A DNA stretch of 64,000 nucleotides, from NCBI RefSeq assembly GCF_030297175.1, contig NZ_AP028070.1, positions 1,054,001 through 1,118,000 of the forward strand. The letters are read 5' to 3'. Positions 53,892 to 63,800 of the stretch are shown here, piece by piece; the first letter of the stretch is position 1, and the number at the start of each line of letters is the position of its first letter. Under the pieces are notes generated by a model, which saw nothing but the letters and a program-made list of their open reading frames with translations, was not told where the DNA came from and ran no database searches. This DNA comes from Marinobacter sp. LA51 (GTDB lineage Bacteria; Pseudomonadota; Gammaproteobacteria; Pseudomonadales; Oleiphilaceae). A program made the translations under genes and the position numbers.

Positions 53892-56123
53892 ATGTCAGTC
53901 AGGGATCGATTGTTGTTGACGTTATTTCTGGTGGGGATTTCGCCGGTTATTGTGATGGCGTCGTTTAGTCTGATTGAGGCCAGCGGCGCCATAGAGAAAC
54001 AGGCGTTCTCCAAGCTGGAAATGTTGCGCACTCTCGAAAAAGAGGCTGTCGACAGATACCTGGGCGTGATTCGCGACCAGGCAAGTTCGATGGCCAGAAG
54101 TGAGATGACCCAGAACGCGCTTCGGGATTTCTCGGAGGGTTTTCGGCTTTACCAGACAGGACGTGGAGGAACCGGCCCGGATTCTGCGCTACGCAACTAC
54201 TATGAACGCGAATTCCTGCCGAATTACAGAGAACAGACAGACGGCAGTCAAACCGATGTAAATGCCATCTTGTCGGCAATCGACCCGGCCGGCCTGGCTC
54301 TGCAGGCTGATTACATCGCCAATAACCCGCACCCACTTGGCCAAAAAGACAAGCTCGGAGCCGCCGACAACGGCGGGGCGTATAACCAGGCGCACGACGC
54401 CTGGCATCCGTTCTATCGCGATTACATCCAGCGCTTTGGCTACTATGACCTGTTCCTGATCAGTCCGGACCAGGGCCAGGTCGTGTACTCCGTGTTCAAG
54501 GAAATAGACTATGCGACGTCCCTGACTAAGGGGCCGTTTCGCACCTCCCCCTTGGCTACAGCCTATCGGAGGGCTTTGCAACAAGGGCCCGAAGCTGAGC
54601 CGGTTGTCGTAGATTTCACCCCCTACCTCCCATCCTATGAGGCGCCGGCCGGTTTTATTGCCACGCCGGTTTTTAACGGCGATGAGCTGATCGGTGTTCT
54701 CGCGTTTCAATTTCCATTGGGCCGAATCAACGAGCTGATGAGTAAAAAAACCGGCCTGGGCGAGACCGGCGAGACCTACCTTGTGGGCCCGGACTACCTG
54801 ATGCGTTCTGATTCTCACCGCACGCCGGACACCCACAGTGTGGTGGCATCGTTCCGGCAACCCAAGCTCGGGGCGATCAAGACTGAGCCCGTGAAAAAAG
54901 CGCTTGGGGGCGAGGAAGGCAGCGGGGTCTTCGAGGGGCGCCACGGTGAAAGTATGCTGGTAGCCTACGCGCCGATTGATGCTGCTGGAATTGATTGGGC
55001 CGTTGTTGCCGAGGTGGATAAAGCTGCTGCCTTTGCGCCAGTGACTGCGTTGATCTGGAAGGCCATTGGGATTGTGGTGGTGCTGGTGCTCCTGGTGCTT
55101 GCTGTCACCCTCTACACAACGCGCAAGATCGTTCGGCCATTGGGTGGCGAGCCTTCAATGTTGGCAGAGATTGCGCAGAAGATTGCCGAGGGTGACCTTC
55201 GACAAAAGCTCGACGATGGCAAGGCCAAAACGGGGGTTCTTGATGCCATGCGCCGGATGTCGGGGAGCTTGAGCCGCATTATTGACCAGATTACCAACGC
55301 CTCTGAACATCAGGCTTCGTCGGCCCAGGAATTGGCTGCCGTGACAACGCAAACCAAAAGAAATGTCCAGCTGCAGAACGAACAAACGGAACAGGTGGCT
55401 GCGGCAGTTGAGGAGATGACGGCGGCCGTTGCCGAAGTCTCGCGGAATACCAGCGAAACGGCAGAGGCGGCAAAGACGACCCAGGTGGTCGTTAACCGGG
55501 GCACCCAGCAGATGGAAGTCGCCCAGAATCAGATGCGAGAAATGGCAGCAGACCTCGAGGAGGCTGACCGGACCATCCAGACCCTGCGGCAGGACATGGA
55601 GGGCATCACCAAGATTCTCGATACCATTACGGGTATTGCAGAGCAGACCAACCTGCTGGCGCTCAACGCAGCCATCGAGGCTGCACGGGCAGGGGAGCAA
55701 GGCCGTGGATTTGCGGTAGTGGCTGATGAAGTGCGGAACCTGGCGAGCAATACCCGTAACGCAACCGATGAGATCAGCCAGACGATTCATTCACTGGTGA
55801 CGTCTTCGGAATCGGCGTCTTCGACGACCGCGCGCTGCAGTGGTCAGGCCCAGGCTATTTGCCTGAAAGCCAGCGAATCCATGAACGAGCTTCGCGAGGC
55901 CCTGGCGTCAGTGGATCGGATAGTCGAGATGACCACTCAGGTGGCGAGCGCGTCCGAGCAGCAGTCGCTGACGGCGGAACAGATCACGGAGAGCGTGGGG
56001 ACGATATCGAGCATGTCCGCAGAAACCGAATCGGCCATTGCTCAGATATCCCAGGCCAGTGAGGAATTGGCGAATCTGTCGGAACAGATGAAGGCCAATG
56101 TCGCGACATTTAAAACCCGCTAG
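53892..56123 (+). CDS. Methyl-accepting chemotaxis protein
   Basis: 743 residues: span 1 (about 9-31), a large periplasmic sensor with a double-Cache-like layout (about 35-385), span 2 (about 390-415), HAMP and the signalling domain with the conserved tip [20 protein letters not shown] Cys pair ([11 protein letters not shown]) in the second arm of the signalling coiled coil is unusual. Ligand unknown. No che genes adjoin. Confidence 0.93.
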   Translation: MSVRDRLLLTLFLVGISPVIVMASFSLIEASGAIEKQAFSKLEMLRTLEKEAVDRYLGVIRDQASSMARSEMTQNALRDFSEGFRLYQTGRGGTGPDSALRNYYEREFLPNYREQTDGSQTDVNAILSAIDPAGLALQADYIANNPHPLGQKDKLGAADNGGAYNQAHDAWHPFYRDYIQRFGYYDLFLISPDQGQVVYSVFKEIDYATSLTKGPFRTSPLATAYRRALQQGPEAEPVVVDFTPYLPSYEAPAGFIATPVFNGDELIGVLAFQFPLGRINELMSKKTGLGETGETYLVGPDYLMRSDSHRTPDTHSVVASFRQPKLGAIKTEPVKKALGGEEGSGVFEGRHGESMLVAYAPIDAAGIDWAVVAEVDKAAAFAPVTALIWKAIGIVVVLVLLVLAVTLYTTRKIVRPLGGEPSMLAEIAQKIAEGDLRQKLDDGKAKTGVLDAMRRMSGSLSRIIDQITNASEHQASSAQELAAVTTQTKRNVQLQNEQTEQVAAAVEEMTAAVAEVSRNTSETAEAAKTTQVVVNRGTQQMEVAQNQMREMAADLEEADRTIQTLRQDMEGITKILDTITGIAEQTNLLALNAAIEAARAGEQGRGFAVVADEVRNLASNTRNATDEISQTIHSLVTSSESASSTTARCSGQAQAICLKASESMNELREALASVDRIVEMTTQVASASEQQSLTAEQITESVGTISSMSAETESAIAQISQASEELANLSEQMKANVATFKTR

Positions 56124-56223
56124 GCGTATGCTTATTCATCGAGCTGCACCATCTTTTGATTGGAGACGCAGACGCACTGGAATCCCAAGAGGGGCGAGCG
56201 CCAGCGGAGATTAGGTAAGGGCT

Positions 56224-56616
56224 ATGGTTCCAGAAGCAATGTACCTCGTTCTCGCGGACTCGCTTCTGGTCCTGCATGTGGCCTTTGTTGCTTATGTGGT
56301 GCTCGGCCTGCTACTGATCTACCTGGGCCATTTTCTGAGCTGGTCCTGGGTGCGCAACCTCTGGTTTCGGACCACCCACCTGATTGCCATTGGTATCGTT
56401 GTTGTCCAGTCCTGGCTGGGCGTTATCTGCCCGTTAACCACGTGGGAGATGGCGCTGCGCAGCCGGGCTGGCGATGCCAGCTATGAAGGATCATTCGTCC
56501 AGCATTGGCTCCATGCCATTCTTTATTTCAGCGCGCCCGAGTGGGTGTTCATACTGAGTTACAGTGTGTTCGGCGCTCTGGTCATACTGAGCTGGTTTGT
56601 CATCCGGCCCCGTTAA
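56224..56616 (+). CDS. DUF2784 membrane protein
   Basis: 130 residues, four hydrophobic spans, with the family features LADSLLVLHVAFVAYVVLG and WLGVICPLTTWE. Function unknown. It overlaps the convergent peptidase gene by 4 bases. Confidence 0.85.
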   Translation: MVPEAMYLVLADSLLVLHVAFVAYVVLGLLLIYLGHFLSWSWVRNLWFRTTHLIAIGIVVVQSWLGVICPLTTWEMALRSRAGDASYEGSFVQHWLHAILYFSAPEWVFILSYSVFGALVILSWFVIRPR

Positions 56617-57485
56617 TCGGATTTCGAGTAAAACGCAATCATCGGGTCGATCCGGTAGAAATCGCAGAGCACGCCATACACTGCCGGCTGAGTGTCCTTG
56701 AGGTGCGCGGGTTGCTGGAAGAAGGCCTCAGTGAGCACTGCAAAGAATTCAGCTGGCTGGGTGGCGCCGTAAGGGTCGAGCCAGCTTTGATGGTGATGCC
56801 GGAGGGAGCGGCGCAGGTGCTCGTAGGCTTCGGTCATGGTGTGGAGCCACTGCTCGGCTTGCTGCCCACTGAGTGGCGGGGCGCCGTCGGCGGTGCCGTC
56901 GAGGTAGTCGAGCTGATGGGCAAATTCATGCAGAACAACGTTGTGGGGCTCGTCTGGGTGCCGGGCACCGTCCTCGCACTCTGACCACGCCAGTACCACC
57001 TGGCCCCGGGAGGATGCTTCGCCGGCCCGGACCTGTTCGTCTTCACTCACCACCATCCCGTCGCTTTCCGTAGCCTGCACCCGGTAGATGTTCGGGTAGA
57101 CCAGAATGCTGCGTACTTCATCGTAGTCACTGAATGAACGGGCAAGGATCAGCAGGCAGGCATGTCCGGCGATGGTTACTCGAACCTCGTCGTCTACCTC
57201 AAATCCGTCGCAGCCGTAAAATTCCTTTTCAGCCAGAAACAGTTGAACATGTTGCTCGAGGCGCTGTTGCTGTTCTGACGCCAGTCGCCGGTAAAGCGGA
57301 ACGTTGGTGTGCAGCAGGGCGCGCCAGGAAGTAGGGAAGGGCTGCTCCAGCTCCCGCTGCCGGCGCCAGCCGCGGTAGAAGAACAGGTAAAAGACGGACA
57401 GTGAAATGAGTGTTACTGCAAACAGCGCAAATACAAACAGGGCTGACATTCCGTATGATTCCAGTCCGGGTGGGCGTTTCGCCAT
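56613..57485 (-). CDS. MtfA-like zinc metallopeptidase (M90 family)
   Basis: 290 residues. An N-terminal membrane anchor (about 14-37) is followed by the MtfA fold with HEFAHQLD at 186-193 (HExxH zinc site). MtfA of E. coli is a peptidase that binds Mlc and links sugar transport to gene regulation. No Mlc gene is visible here. Confidence 0.86.
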   Translation of the reverse strand: MAKRPPGLESYGMSALFVFALFAVTLISLSVFYLFFYRGWRRQRELEQPFPTSWRALLHTNVPLYRRLASEQQQRLEQHVQLFLAEKEFYGCDGFEVDDEVRVTIAGHACLLILARSFSDYDEVRSILVYPNIYRVQATESDGMVVSEDEQVRAGEASSRGQVVLAWSECEDGARHPDEPHNVVLHEFAHQLDYLDGTADGAPPLSGQQAEQWLHTMTEAYEHLRRSLRHHHQSWLDPYGATQPAEFFAVLTEAFFQQPAHLKDTQPAVYGVLCDFYRIDPMIAFYSKSD

Positions 57486-57515
57486 CTTACCTTATACAAA
57501 CCTTTGGAGGTTGCT

Positions 57516-58187
57516 ATGTCTGAGAAACGGACCGTTGTAATCACCGGCGCCAACCGCGGCATTGGCCTTGAGCTGACCCGGTACTATGCCGGTGAAGGTT
57601 GTGACGTGATCGGTGTGTGCCGCGAGGCGTCGGCCGAGCTGACCGCGGCAGCTGCAAGAGTGATTGAGGGCATTGATGTGACCAAGGATGCCGGGGTCGA
57701 CAAGCTCATGGATGCCCTGGCAGGCGAGCGCATTGACCTGCTAATCAACAACGCCGGCCTGTTGCAGGATGAAAAGCTCGGTAGCATCGATTTCGACTCA
57801 ATTCGCATCCAGATGGAAATCAACGCCTACGCACCGCTGCGAGTCACCGAGGCCCTGGTGTCGCAGATTCCGTCCGGCGGCAAGATCGCCAACATCACCA
57901 GTCGCATGGGCTCAATCGCCGATAATGATTCTGGCGGCCGTTACGGTTACCGCGCCTCAAAGGCAGCACTAAACGCCTTTGGCAAATCCCTGGCCATGGA
58001 CCTGAAGCCTCGGGGCATTGCTGTTGCCCAGCTGCACCCGGGCTATGTCCAGACACGGATGGTGAATTTTGGTGGCCTGATTACGCCCGAGGAGTCGGCC
58101 AAGGGGCTGGCGGCGCGTATCGAAGGCCTGAACCTGGAGAATACGGGATCGTTCTGGCACAGCAACGGCGAAGCACTGCCATGGTAA
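57516..58187 (+). CDS. Short-chain dehydrogenase/reductase (SDR)
   Basis: 223 residues, compact SDR with TGANRGIGLE and the active-site YGYRASKAALN. It belongs to the C-factor/csgA-like or sniffer-like group of small SDRs. The ATG at 57516 has GGAGG in front. Function unknown. Confidence 0.87.
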   Translation: MSEKRTVVITGANRGIGLELTRYYAGEGCDVIGVCREASAELTAAAARVIEGIDVTKDAGVDKLMDALAGERIDLLINNAGLLQDEKLGSIDFDSIRIQMEINAYAPLRVTEALVSQIPSGGKIANITSRMGSIADNDSGGRYGYRASKAALNAFGKSLAMDLKPRGIAVAQLHPGYVQTRMVNFGGLITPEESAKGLAARIEGLNLENTGSFWHSNGEALPW

Positions 58188-58232
58188 AGTGTCGCGGCAC
58201 CTTTCCCCTCCCTATCCGCCACTGAGGTTTTT

Positions 58233-58907
58233 ATGGCCCGTTTCGAGCTGCTAGGCACAGCAACCATTCCCGGCAAGGGAACCCAGCTGCGTTTGTTGCA
58301 GCGTAACGATGAGTTTTCCATCAAGATTGCGGGCAGTACCGGCGAGTTGATGAACAGCCGTTTACACGGCTCCGAAGATGCGCTGGCAACGCTACCGTGC
58401 GAACGCATTGCTGACCACCCGGCACCGCGAGTGCTGATAGGCGGGCTGGGCATGGGGTATACCCTGGCGGCGGCGCTGCAATCCCTGGGTGAGACCGCCG
58501 AGGTGACCGTCGCTGAGCTGGTGCCCGAGGTGAAAGATTGGAACCTGGGGCCTCTTGGTGGGGCGGCGGGTTACCCGCTGAAAGACCCCAGGGCTCGGGT
58601 TCATATTGGCGATGTGGTGCAGTTGATCAAGGAGTCGCCGGCCAGCTACGATGCCATTCTGCTGGATATTGATAACGGCCCCGAAGGTCTCACCCGCAAG
58701 GAAAACGACTGGCTCTACACCACGGCAGGTATTGCCGCAGCCCAGGCTGCACTGCGGCCGGATGGCGTTCTGGCGTATTGGTCAGCGGGGCAGGATCCGG
58801 CGTTCACGGAGCGTCTAAAGCGGGCAGGGTTGTCGGTTGAGCCGATTACGGTGCGGGCGCATCGCCCCGGAAAAGGGGCGAAGCACGTTATCTGGCTGGC
58901 TTGGTAA
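58233..58907 (+). CDS. Spermidine synthase-like protein
   Basis: 224 residues, Rossmann methyltransferase-like fold of the spermidine/spermine synthase family: VLIGGLGMGYTLAAAL, VTVAELVPEV and AILLDIDNGPEGL. It lacks the N-terminal beta-strand domain of true SpeE, so polyamine synthesis is not certain. It is 45 bases behind the SDR gene and convergent with the RIO kinase gene. Confidence 0.78.
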   Translation: MARFELLGTATIPGKGTQLRLLQRNDEFSIKIAGSTGELMNSRLHGSEDALATLPCERIADHPAPRVLIGGLGMGYTLAAALQSLGETAEVTVAELVPEVKDWNLGPLGGAAGYPLKDPRARVHIGDVVQLIKESPASYDAILLDIDNGPEGLTRKENDWLYTTAGIAAAQAALRPDGVLAYWSAGQDPAFTERLKRAGLSVEPITVRAHRPGKGAKHVIWLAW

Positions 58908-58913
58908 AGCCGG

Positions 58914-59771
58914 TCAGGTGTCTTCCTCTTCCATCTGCTGGCGTTCCAAGCGCTCCTGCTCTTCCAGCTTTGCCGCGTCGATCACGGCCATGAGTTCGTC
59001 GACATCGGCGCTGTGGGTGTCGTGTTCGAAGCAGCCGGTCAGCTTGCTGTCCGGGCGCAGGTCGCCGCTTTCATAAAGGGCCCAGATTTCCTTGGCATAA
59101 TCGGTCAGGAGCAGGTCCGGGGCATAGCGGCCAAAATGGCGGCGCATGTTGTCGACATCCCGTTCCAGCATGCGCTCGGCATTGTTGTTGCCCGCGGCAT
59201 TGACGGCCTGAGGCAAGTCAATGATGACCGGGCCCTGGGCATCAACCAACACATTGAACTCAGACAGGTCGCCGTGGATCAGGCCAGCGTCGAGCATGCG
59301 GACAATCTCGGCGATGACTTGCTCGTGATACTCCCGGGCAACTTCTGGCGTCAGGGTGACATCGTCCAGCCTGGGCGCAGCTTGACCGTCCTCATCGGCA
59401 ATCATTTCCATCAGTAGCACGCCATCCACGAACCCCAGGGGTTGCGGCACCCGCACGCCGGCAGACGCAAGGCGATAGAGGGCGTCCACCTCGGCGTTCA
59501 GCCAGGCATCTTCCTGCTCTTTCTGGCCATACCGGGTTTTCTTGCTCATGGCTCGGGCGCGGCGGCTGTTGCGTACTTTGCGACCTTCCTGGTATTCCAC
59601 TGCTTGCTTGAAACTGCGTTTCTGGGCTTCCTTGAATACCTTGGCACAACGCAACTGGTCGCCACAGCGAACCACGTATACCTGGGCTTCCTTCCCGCTC
59701 ATAAGCTGGTACATCACTTCATCCACCATGCCGTCGTCGACAAGGGGCTGTAATCTCTTCGGTACTTTCAT
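58914..59771 (-). CDS. PA4780-type RIO1-like protein kinase
   Basis: 285 residues. The RIO catalytic core is visible: KEAQVYVVRCGDQLRCAKVF, catalytic loop LIHGDLSEFNVLV and metal-binding VIIDLPQAV. RIO kinases in bacteria are poorly known; this PA4780 group is widespread in gammaproteobacteria. The C-terminal tail is acidic (RQQMEEEDT). Confidence 0.87.
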   Translation of the reverse strand: MKVPKRLQPLVDDGMVDEVMYQLMSGKEAQVYVVRCGDQLRCAKVFKEAQKRSFKQAVEYQEGRKVRNSRRARAMSKKTRYGQKEQEDAWLNAEVDALYRLASAGVRVPQPLGFVDGVLLMEMIADEDGQAAPRLDDVTLTPEVAREYHEQVIAEIVRMLDAGLIHGDLSEFNVLVDAQGPVIIDLPQAVNAAGNNNAERMLERDVDNMRRHFGRYAPDLLLTDYAKEIWALYESGDLRPDSKLTGCFEHDTHSADVDELMAVIDAAKLEEQERLERQQMEEEDT

Positions 59772-59875
59772 AGCGCCTTTCTGATTAACAGTATGCAGGC
59801 CCGCCGCGCGCTTGGGCCCTTGGCAGGGTCAAGTTGAGGCAGGGGATAACTGGATTGAAGCATAGCTTACTTGAG

Positions 59876-60295
59876 TCAGCGCACCACAAACACTGAAATA
59901 TCGCTGTGCTTCACAATGTTGCCAGCGTTGGAATGGAGGATATGCAGGCGGTCTCCCACTCCGGGGGCGTGTGAGGCCATAACGATGAGATCGGCGCCGG
60001 TATCCTTGATGGCGTCAAGGAGTTTGTGGTCGAGCTCTACGGCGGTGTCGGGTGTCGCCAGCACTTCACTGCTGGTGCGCAGGCCATGGGATTTACCCTG
60101 TTCTTCGGCAAAAACCTGAAGTTTATCGGCGAGTTCCTTGGGATTGTGCGCCGCGGCACCGGGAGTAGTGTTGGTTACGGTGACGTAGCAGACGGCGGCA
60201 TTGTAGTGCTTGGCAATATCGACGGCTGTGTTCAATGCTTTCGAGAGCTTCTCGGTATGTGCCAGATCAACGGGCACCAGAATCTTGCTGTACAT
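59876..60295 (-). CDS. Universal stress protein family
   Basis: 139 residues, Usp fold with MYSKILVPVDLAHTE and the nucleotide motif VMASHAPGVGDRLHILHSNAGNI-like segment (positions about 110-132, G-x2-G-x9-G/S type). The start is the ATG at 60295 with GGGAGGG in front. Stress-related role, ligand probably ATP. Confidence 0.88.
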   Translation of the reverse strand: MYSKILVPVDLAHTEKLSKALNTAVDIAKHYNAAVCYVTVTNTTPGAAAHNPKELADKLQVFAEEQGKSHGLRTSSEVLATPDTAVELDHKLLDAIKDTGADLIVMASHAPGVGDRLHILHSNAGNIVKHSDISVFVVR

Positions 60296-60390
60296 GATCC
60301 CTCCCTGCATTGCGTGTCGTGCAATCATTCATGTTACGAGCTTACTCTAAGCATGGCACGGGCTAGGGGATCTGCAAAAAAAGGGCATAA

Positions 60391-60417
60391 AAAAAGGCAG
60401 CCGAAGCTGCCTTTTTT
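60391..60417. terminator. Rho-independent terminator of the cold-shock gene
   Basis: An 11-base stem AAAAAGGCAGC/GCTGCCTTTTT with loop CGAA and a run of T on both strands; 28 bases past the cold-shock gene stop. Confidence 0.88.
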
Positions 60418-60444
60418 CGCGGTTATTGCTTAATCCGTTAAGGA

Positions 60445-60651
60445 TTACAGAGCAACAACGTTCTCCGCCTGAGGACCTTTCTGGCCCTGAGTCACGGTGA
60501 ACTCAACTTCTTGGCCTTCGGCCAGAGTCTTGAAACCACCGCCTTGAATAGCGCTGTAGTGAACGAATACGTCCGGGCCGCCTTCACGAGTGATGAAACC
60601 AAAACCTTTCGCTTCGTTGAAGAACTTAACGTTGCCGGTAACTGTAGACAT
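60445..60651 (-). CDS. Cold-shock protein (CspA family)
   Basis: 68 residues with the RNA-binding motifs [13 protein letters not shown] (RNP1) and [10 protein letters not shown] (RNP2). Single-stranded nucleic-acid chaperone. The 210 bases in front of it contain no gene and probably carry a long 5' untranslated leader, as usual for csp genes. Confidence 0.95.
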   Translation of the reverse strand: MSTVTGNVKFFNEAKGFGFITREGGPDVFVHYSAIQGGGFKTLAEGQEVEFTVTQGQKGPQAENVVAL

Positions 60652-60865
60652 ATTAAACTTTCCTGAATTTGATCTTTTAAATGTGCCGTCAGACTATCGT
60701 TGTGATATCCGATCAGCATTGTGCGGGAAACAAAAAACTGGCGTGATCAAAAACAGGACGTACGACTTATTACAGCTACAATGCGTCTTATTGATGAAAT
60801 GCTTTGCTAAATCTTTCCAACGGCAGCTACATTACCTTACAAGTTTCCAAATGCAAAGGACTTTC
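60652..60865 (-). promoter_or_regulatory. Long leader/promoter region of the cold-shock gene
   Basis: 214 bases of AT-rich non-coding DNA between the cold-shock gene and the DUF1631 gene stop. Cold-shock genes usually have a structured, temperature-sensitive leader; I infer this by context only. Confidence 0.4.
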
Positions 60866-63800
60866 TCATAAGCATAAACCCGTGGACGTGCGAATCTCCG
60901 CGGTCAGGCTGTCCAGCCGGCAGGGTCTGGCGATACCAAAGCCCTGGGCGTAATCCACCTGTACCTCCCGCAGGGTTTCCATGATCTCCATGTTTTCCAC
61001 GTATTCGGCGATTGTTTTCAGATCGAGAAAATGACAAAGCTCGTTAATCGACCGCACCATGGCGTAGTTGGTGAGATTGGTCGCCATGTCCTTCACAAAG
61101 ATGCCGTCGATCTTCACGTAATCAACCGGCAGCTTCTGCAGGTAGGCATAGGATGAAAGGCCGGTGCCAAAATCATCCAATGCAAACCGACAGTCCAGGC
61201 GCTTCAGTTCGCGCATGAAGTCGGCGGCGTAGTGCAGGTTGGCGACAGCAGAAGTCTCCGTCACTTCAAAGCAGATTTTCGGGGTCAGGTTTCGATTGGC
61301 CCTCAGTAGTGCTTCCAGGTCCAGCATGAACCGGTCGTCACTGAGCGACGCGCCGGACAGGTTGACGTTGAGCGTATCAATCCCTTCCAGAATGTCTGGG
61401 TTGCCGTTCATCCAAGCGAGTACTTCCTGCACCACCCACAGATCCACCCGGGTACTGCGCCGGAATTTCTCGGCCGCTTCGATATACGCCTGCGGCGAGA
61501 TCTGGTTTCCGGCTGAGTCCGTGAGCCCAAGGAGAAGCTCGTAGGATTTGCCGCCCGTTACCGTATCAATCAACGGCACAATCGGCTGGGCGCGAATGAA
61601 CAGGCTGCCGTCGTTGATGCTGCGATCGATTTCGGATACCCATTGCGGTGTCTCCGGTTTGGCCAGCGTACTCGAGCTCTTGACCAGTTCCACTCGGTTT
61701 CCACCCAACCGTTTCACTGATTTCAGTGACAGACTGGCTGAGTTCAGCAGGTCTCCAGCCGACGACTCTGCGGTATCTGTAATAGGGCACACGCTCACAC
61801 TCAGGGTTGCCTTATACGCAGCGTCGTCATGGGTGAATTCCTGATCCTCGAACGCCTGGCGTAGGTGCTCGGCAAAATCCAGGCTCTCCTCAATGGCCGT
61901 GCCATCGATCAGGATGGCAAATTCGTTGCCGCTGATTCGGCCAGCATGGGGCTCCGGTTGATGCGACGCACAGTGTTTCTGTACCAACGCGCCTGTGGCC
62001 TCAAGCAGTTTGTCACCGGCCTTGGCGCCGTAGGTAGAGTTAATGACGCTGAACTCGTCGATATCGAGAACCACAAGTGCCCCGTTACCATCAGCGATCG
62101 CACCTCGGGCTAGCACCGCGGACACCAGTTTTTCGAAGTCATGGCGACGCATGCATTTAGTCAGGGCGTCGTGCGTTGCCTCGAAATTGAGCCGGCGATA
62201 AACGTCCTGAACCATGTTGAACAGGCTCTGGTCGACAAAGGGAATATCGCCTTCTTCAATCAGGGACGCGGTTCCCAGGCGCAGCTTTTGCACAAACTCC
62301 TGAAAATCAAAGCTGATTTCACTCATGCCCGTGGGCGACAGGAAAACAAAGCGCAGCACATCTTCACCGCCCCACACCAGTCGTAGTTTGCGGGTTTCGC
62401 CGGAGTCCAGTGTGATCTCGACCCAGTCGCCGACGGTCAGTTCACGAGCCCGTTTGGCCCAGCGGTCAGTCTTTGCTTCGGACGGCTCCGGCTCGGGTTT
62501 CGGCTTTTCGCCATAAACCTCCAGGTATGCGGTGGTGATGCTTTTCTGTCGCTGAAGTTGTCCGGTTAGCTCAGTCATCAATGACTGGAAACGCGCAATG
62601 TCGCCAACGGTACGAAGCTCTCGGTCAATGAACCTCAGAACATTGGCGCTCTCCAGCTCCCGCTCGAATGCCAGCTCATCATCTGGTGCATCCAGAGAGT
62701 CCGGGGTGAGCCAGCTCTTCAGGAGCTTCACAACTTCCAGCAACTCACCGTAGTAATGACTGCCCGGGCCCTCCCGCAGGAGTGCGAGCACCATCAGCTG
62801 TTCCCACCCGGCCGCAAGTAATGTCAGCAGTACCGTTGGAATCTCCTGGCCGCCGACAATGGTATTGAGTTCCTGCTGTACCAGATTGCGGGTCTTTTTG
62901 AGCCGCTCTTTACCTTCCAGTGTCTTGGCGAGCCGTTCGGAATTCCTCACGAAGGACTGGTCCTGCCGCTCAACCAGGGTTTTGAGCTTGCCGTTAAGAA
63001 GCTGGAGCTGTTCGGAATCCAGGTTCTCGGCGTTGATGAGGTCTTCAATGATGCCGGAGACGGTGGTCTCCAGATTTTTGGTGGACGCGCGTTCAGCCAG
63101 ACACAGTCGCATGAGGTCGTTCAGGATTTCGCGCGCGGGATGGTCCTCGTCATTGAGGAACTCGGGGGTATCGAGCAATGCCTCAAAAACCGGGAGCTTC
63201 AACTGCTCCAACTTGTCCCGCAATCCGCCCGAAATTCGCTGCTGGGTTTGCAGTGGCGCGAACAGCTGATCCACAAGGCTGGCCTTTGCCAGCGTCGGCT
63301 CATCAACCGAGTTGCCAAAATCCGGATCCGCCTCTGCCAGCTCCCTTAGGGCCTGGCTGAGCTCTGGTTGTGAGGTCTGCAGTTTCTCAAGCAAGTCAGA
63401 CCGTCTCGGTTTTAGGTCGGCGCAGAACTGAGGGCTTGATTGCTGCCAGCCGACCAGATCGGCATCGCCTCCGTGTGCAAGTCCCATCAGCCGGAACAGC
63501 GACTGGTCCGGGGTGTGGGCTTGATGGTGATCGGGTTGCGAGGGGGCAAAATGTTCGTCGGTATCAAACTCGGTGTCGTCTTCGGCCGTGTCCGCCGCCC
63601 GTTCGGTCTCGACACTGCTGGCTCCCCGTGCCGACCAGTTTGGTGGCAGTTGTGCAAAGCCGATGGTATTTAATCCGTTGTGGGCGCAGTCATCTATGAG
63701 GGCTCTCATAGAGGGCGCCCACACCTCCCGCAGCGACGATTCGAATGCGGAATAGATGGTGTGGCGGTGTTCGTTGGCGATGCCCAGACGATCGATTGCG

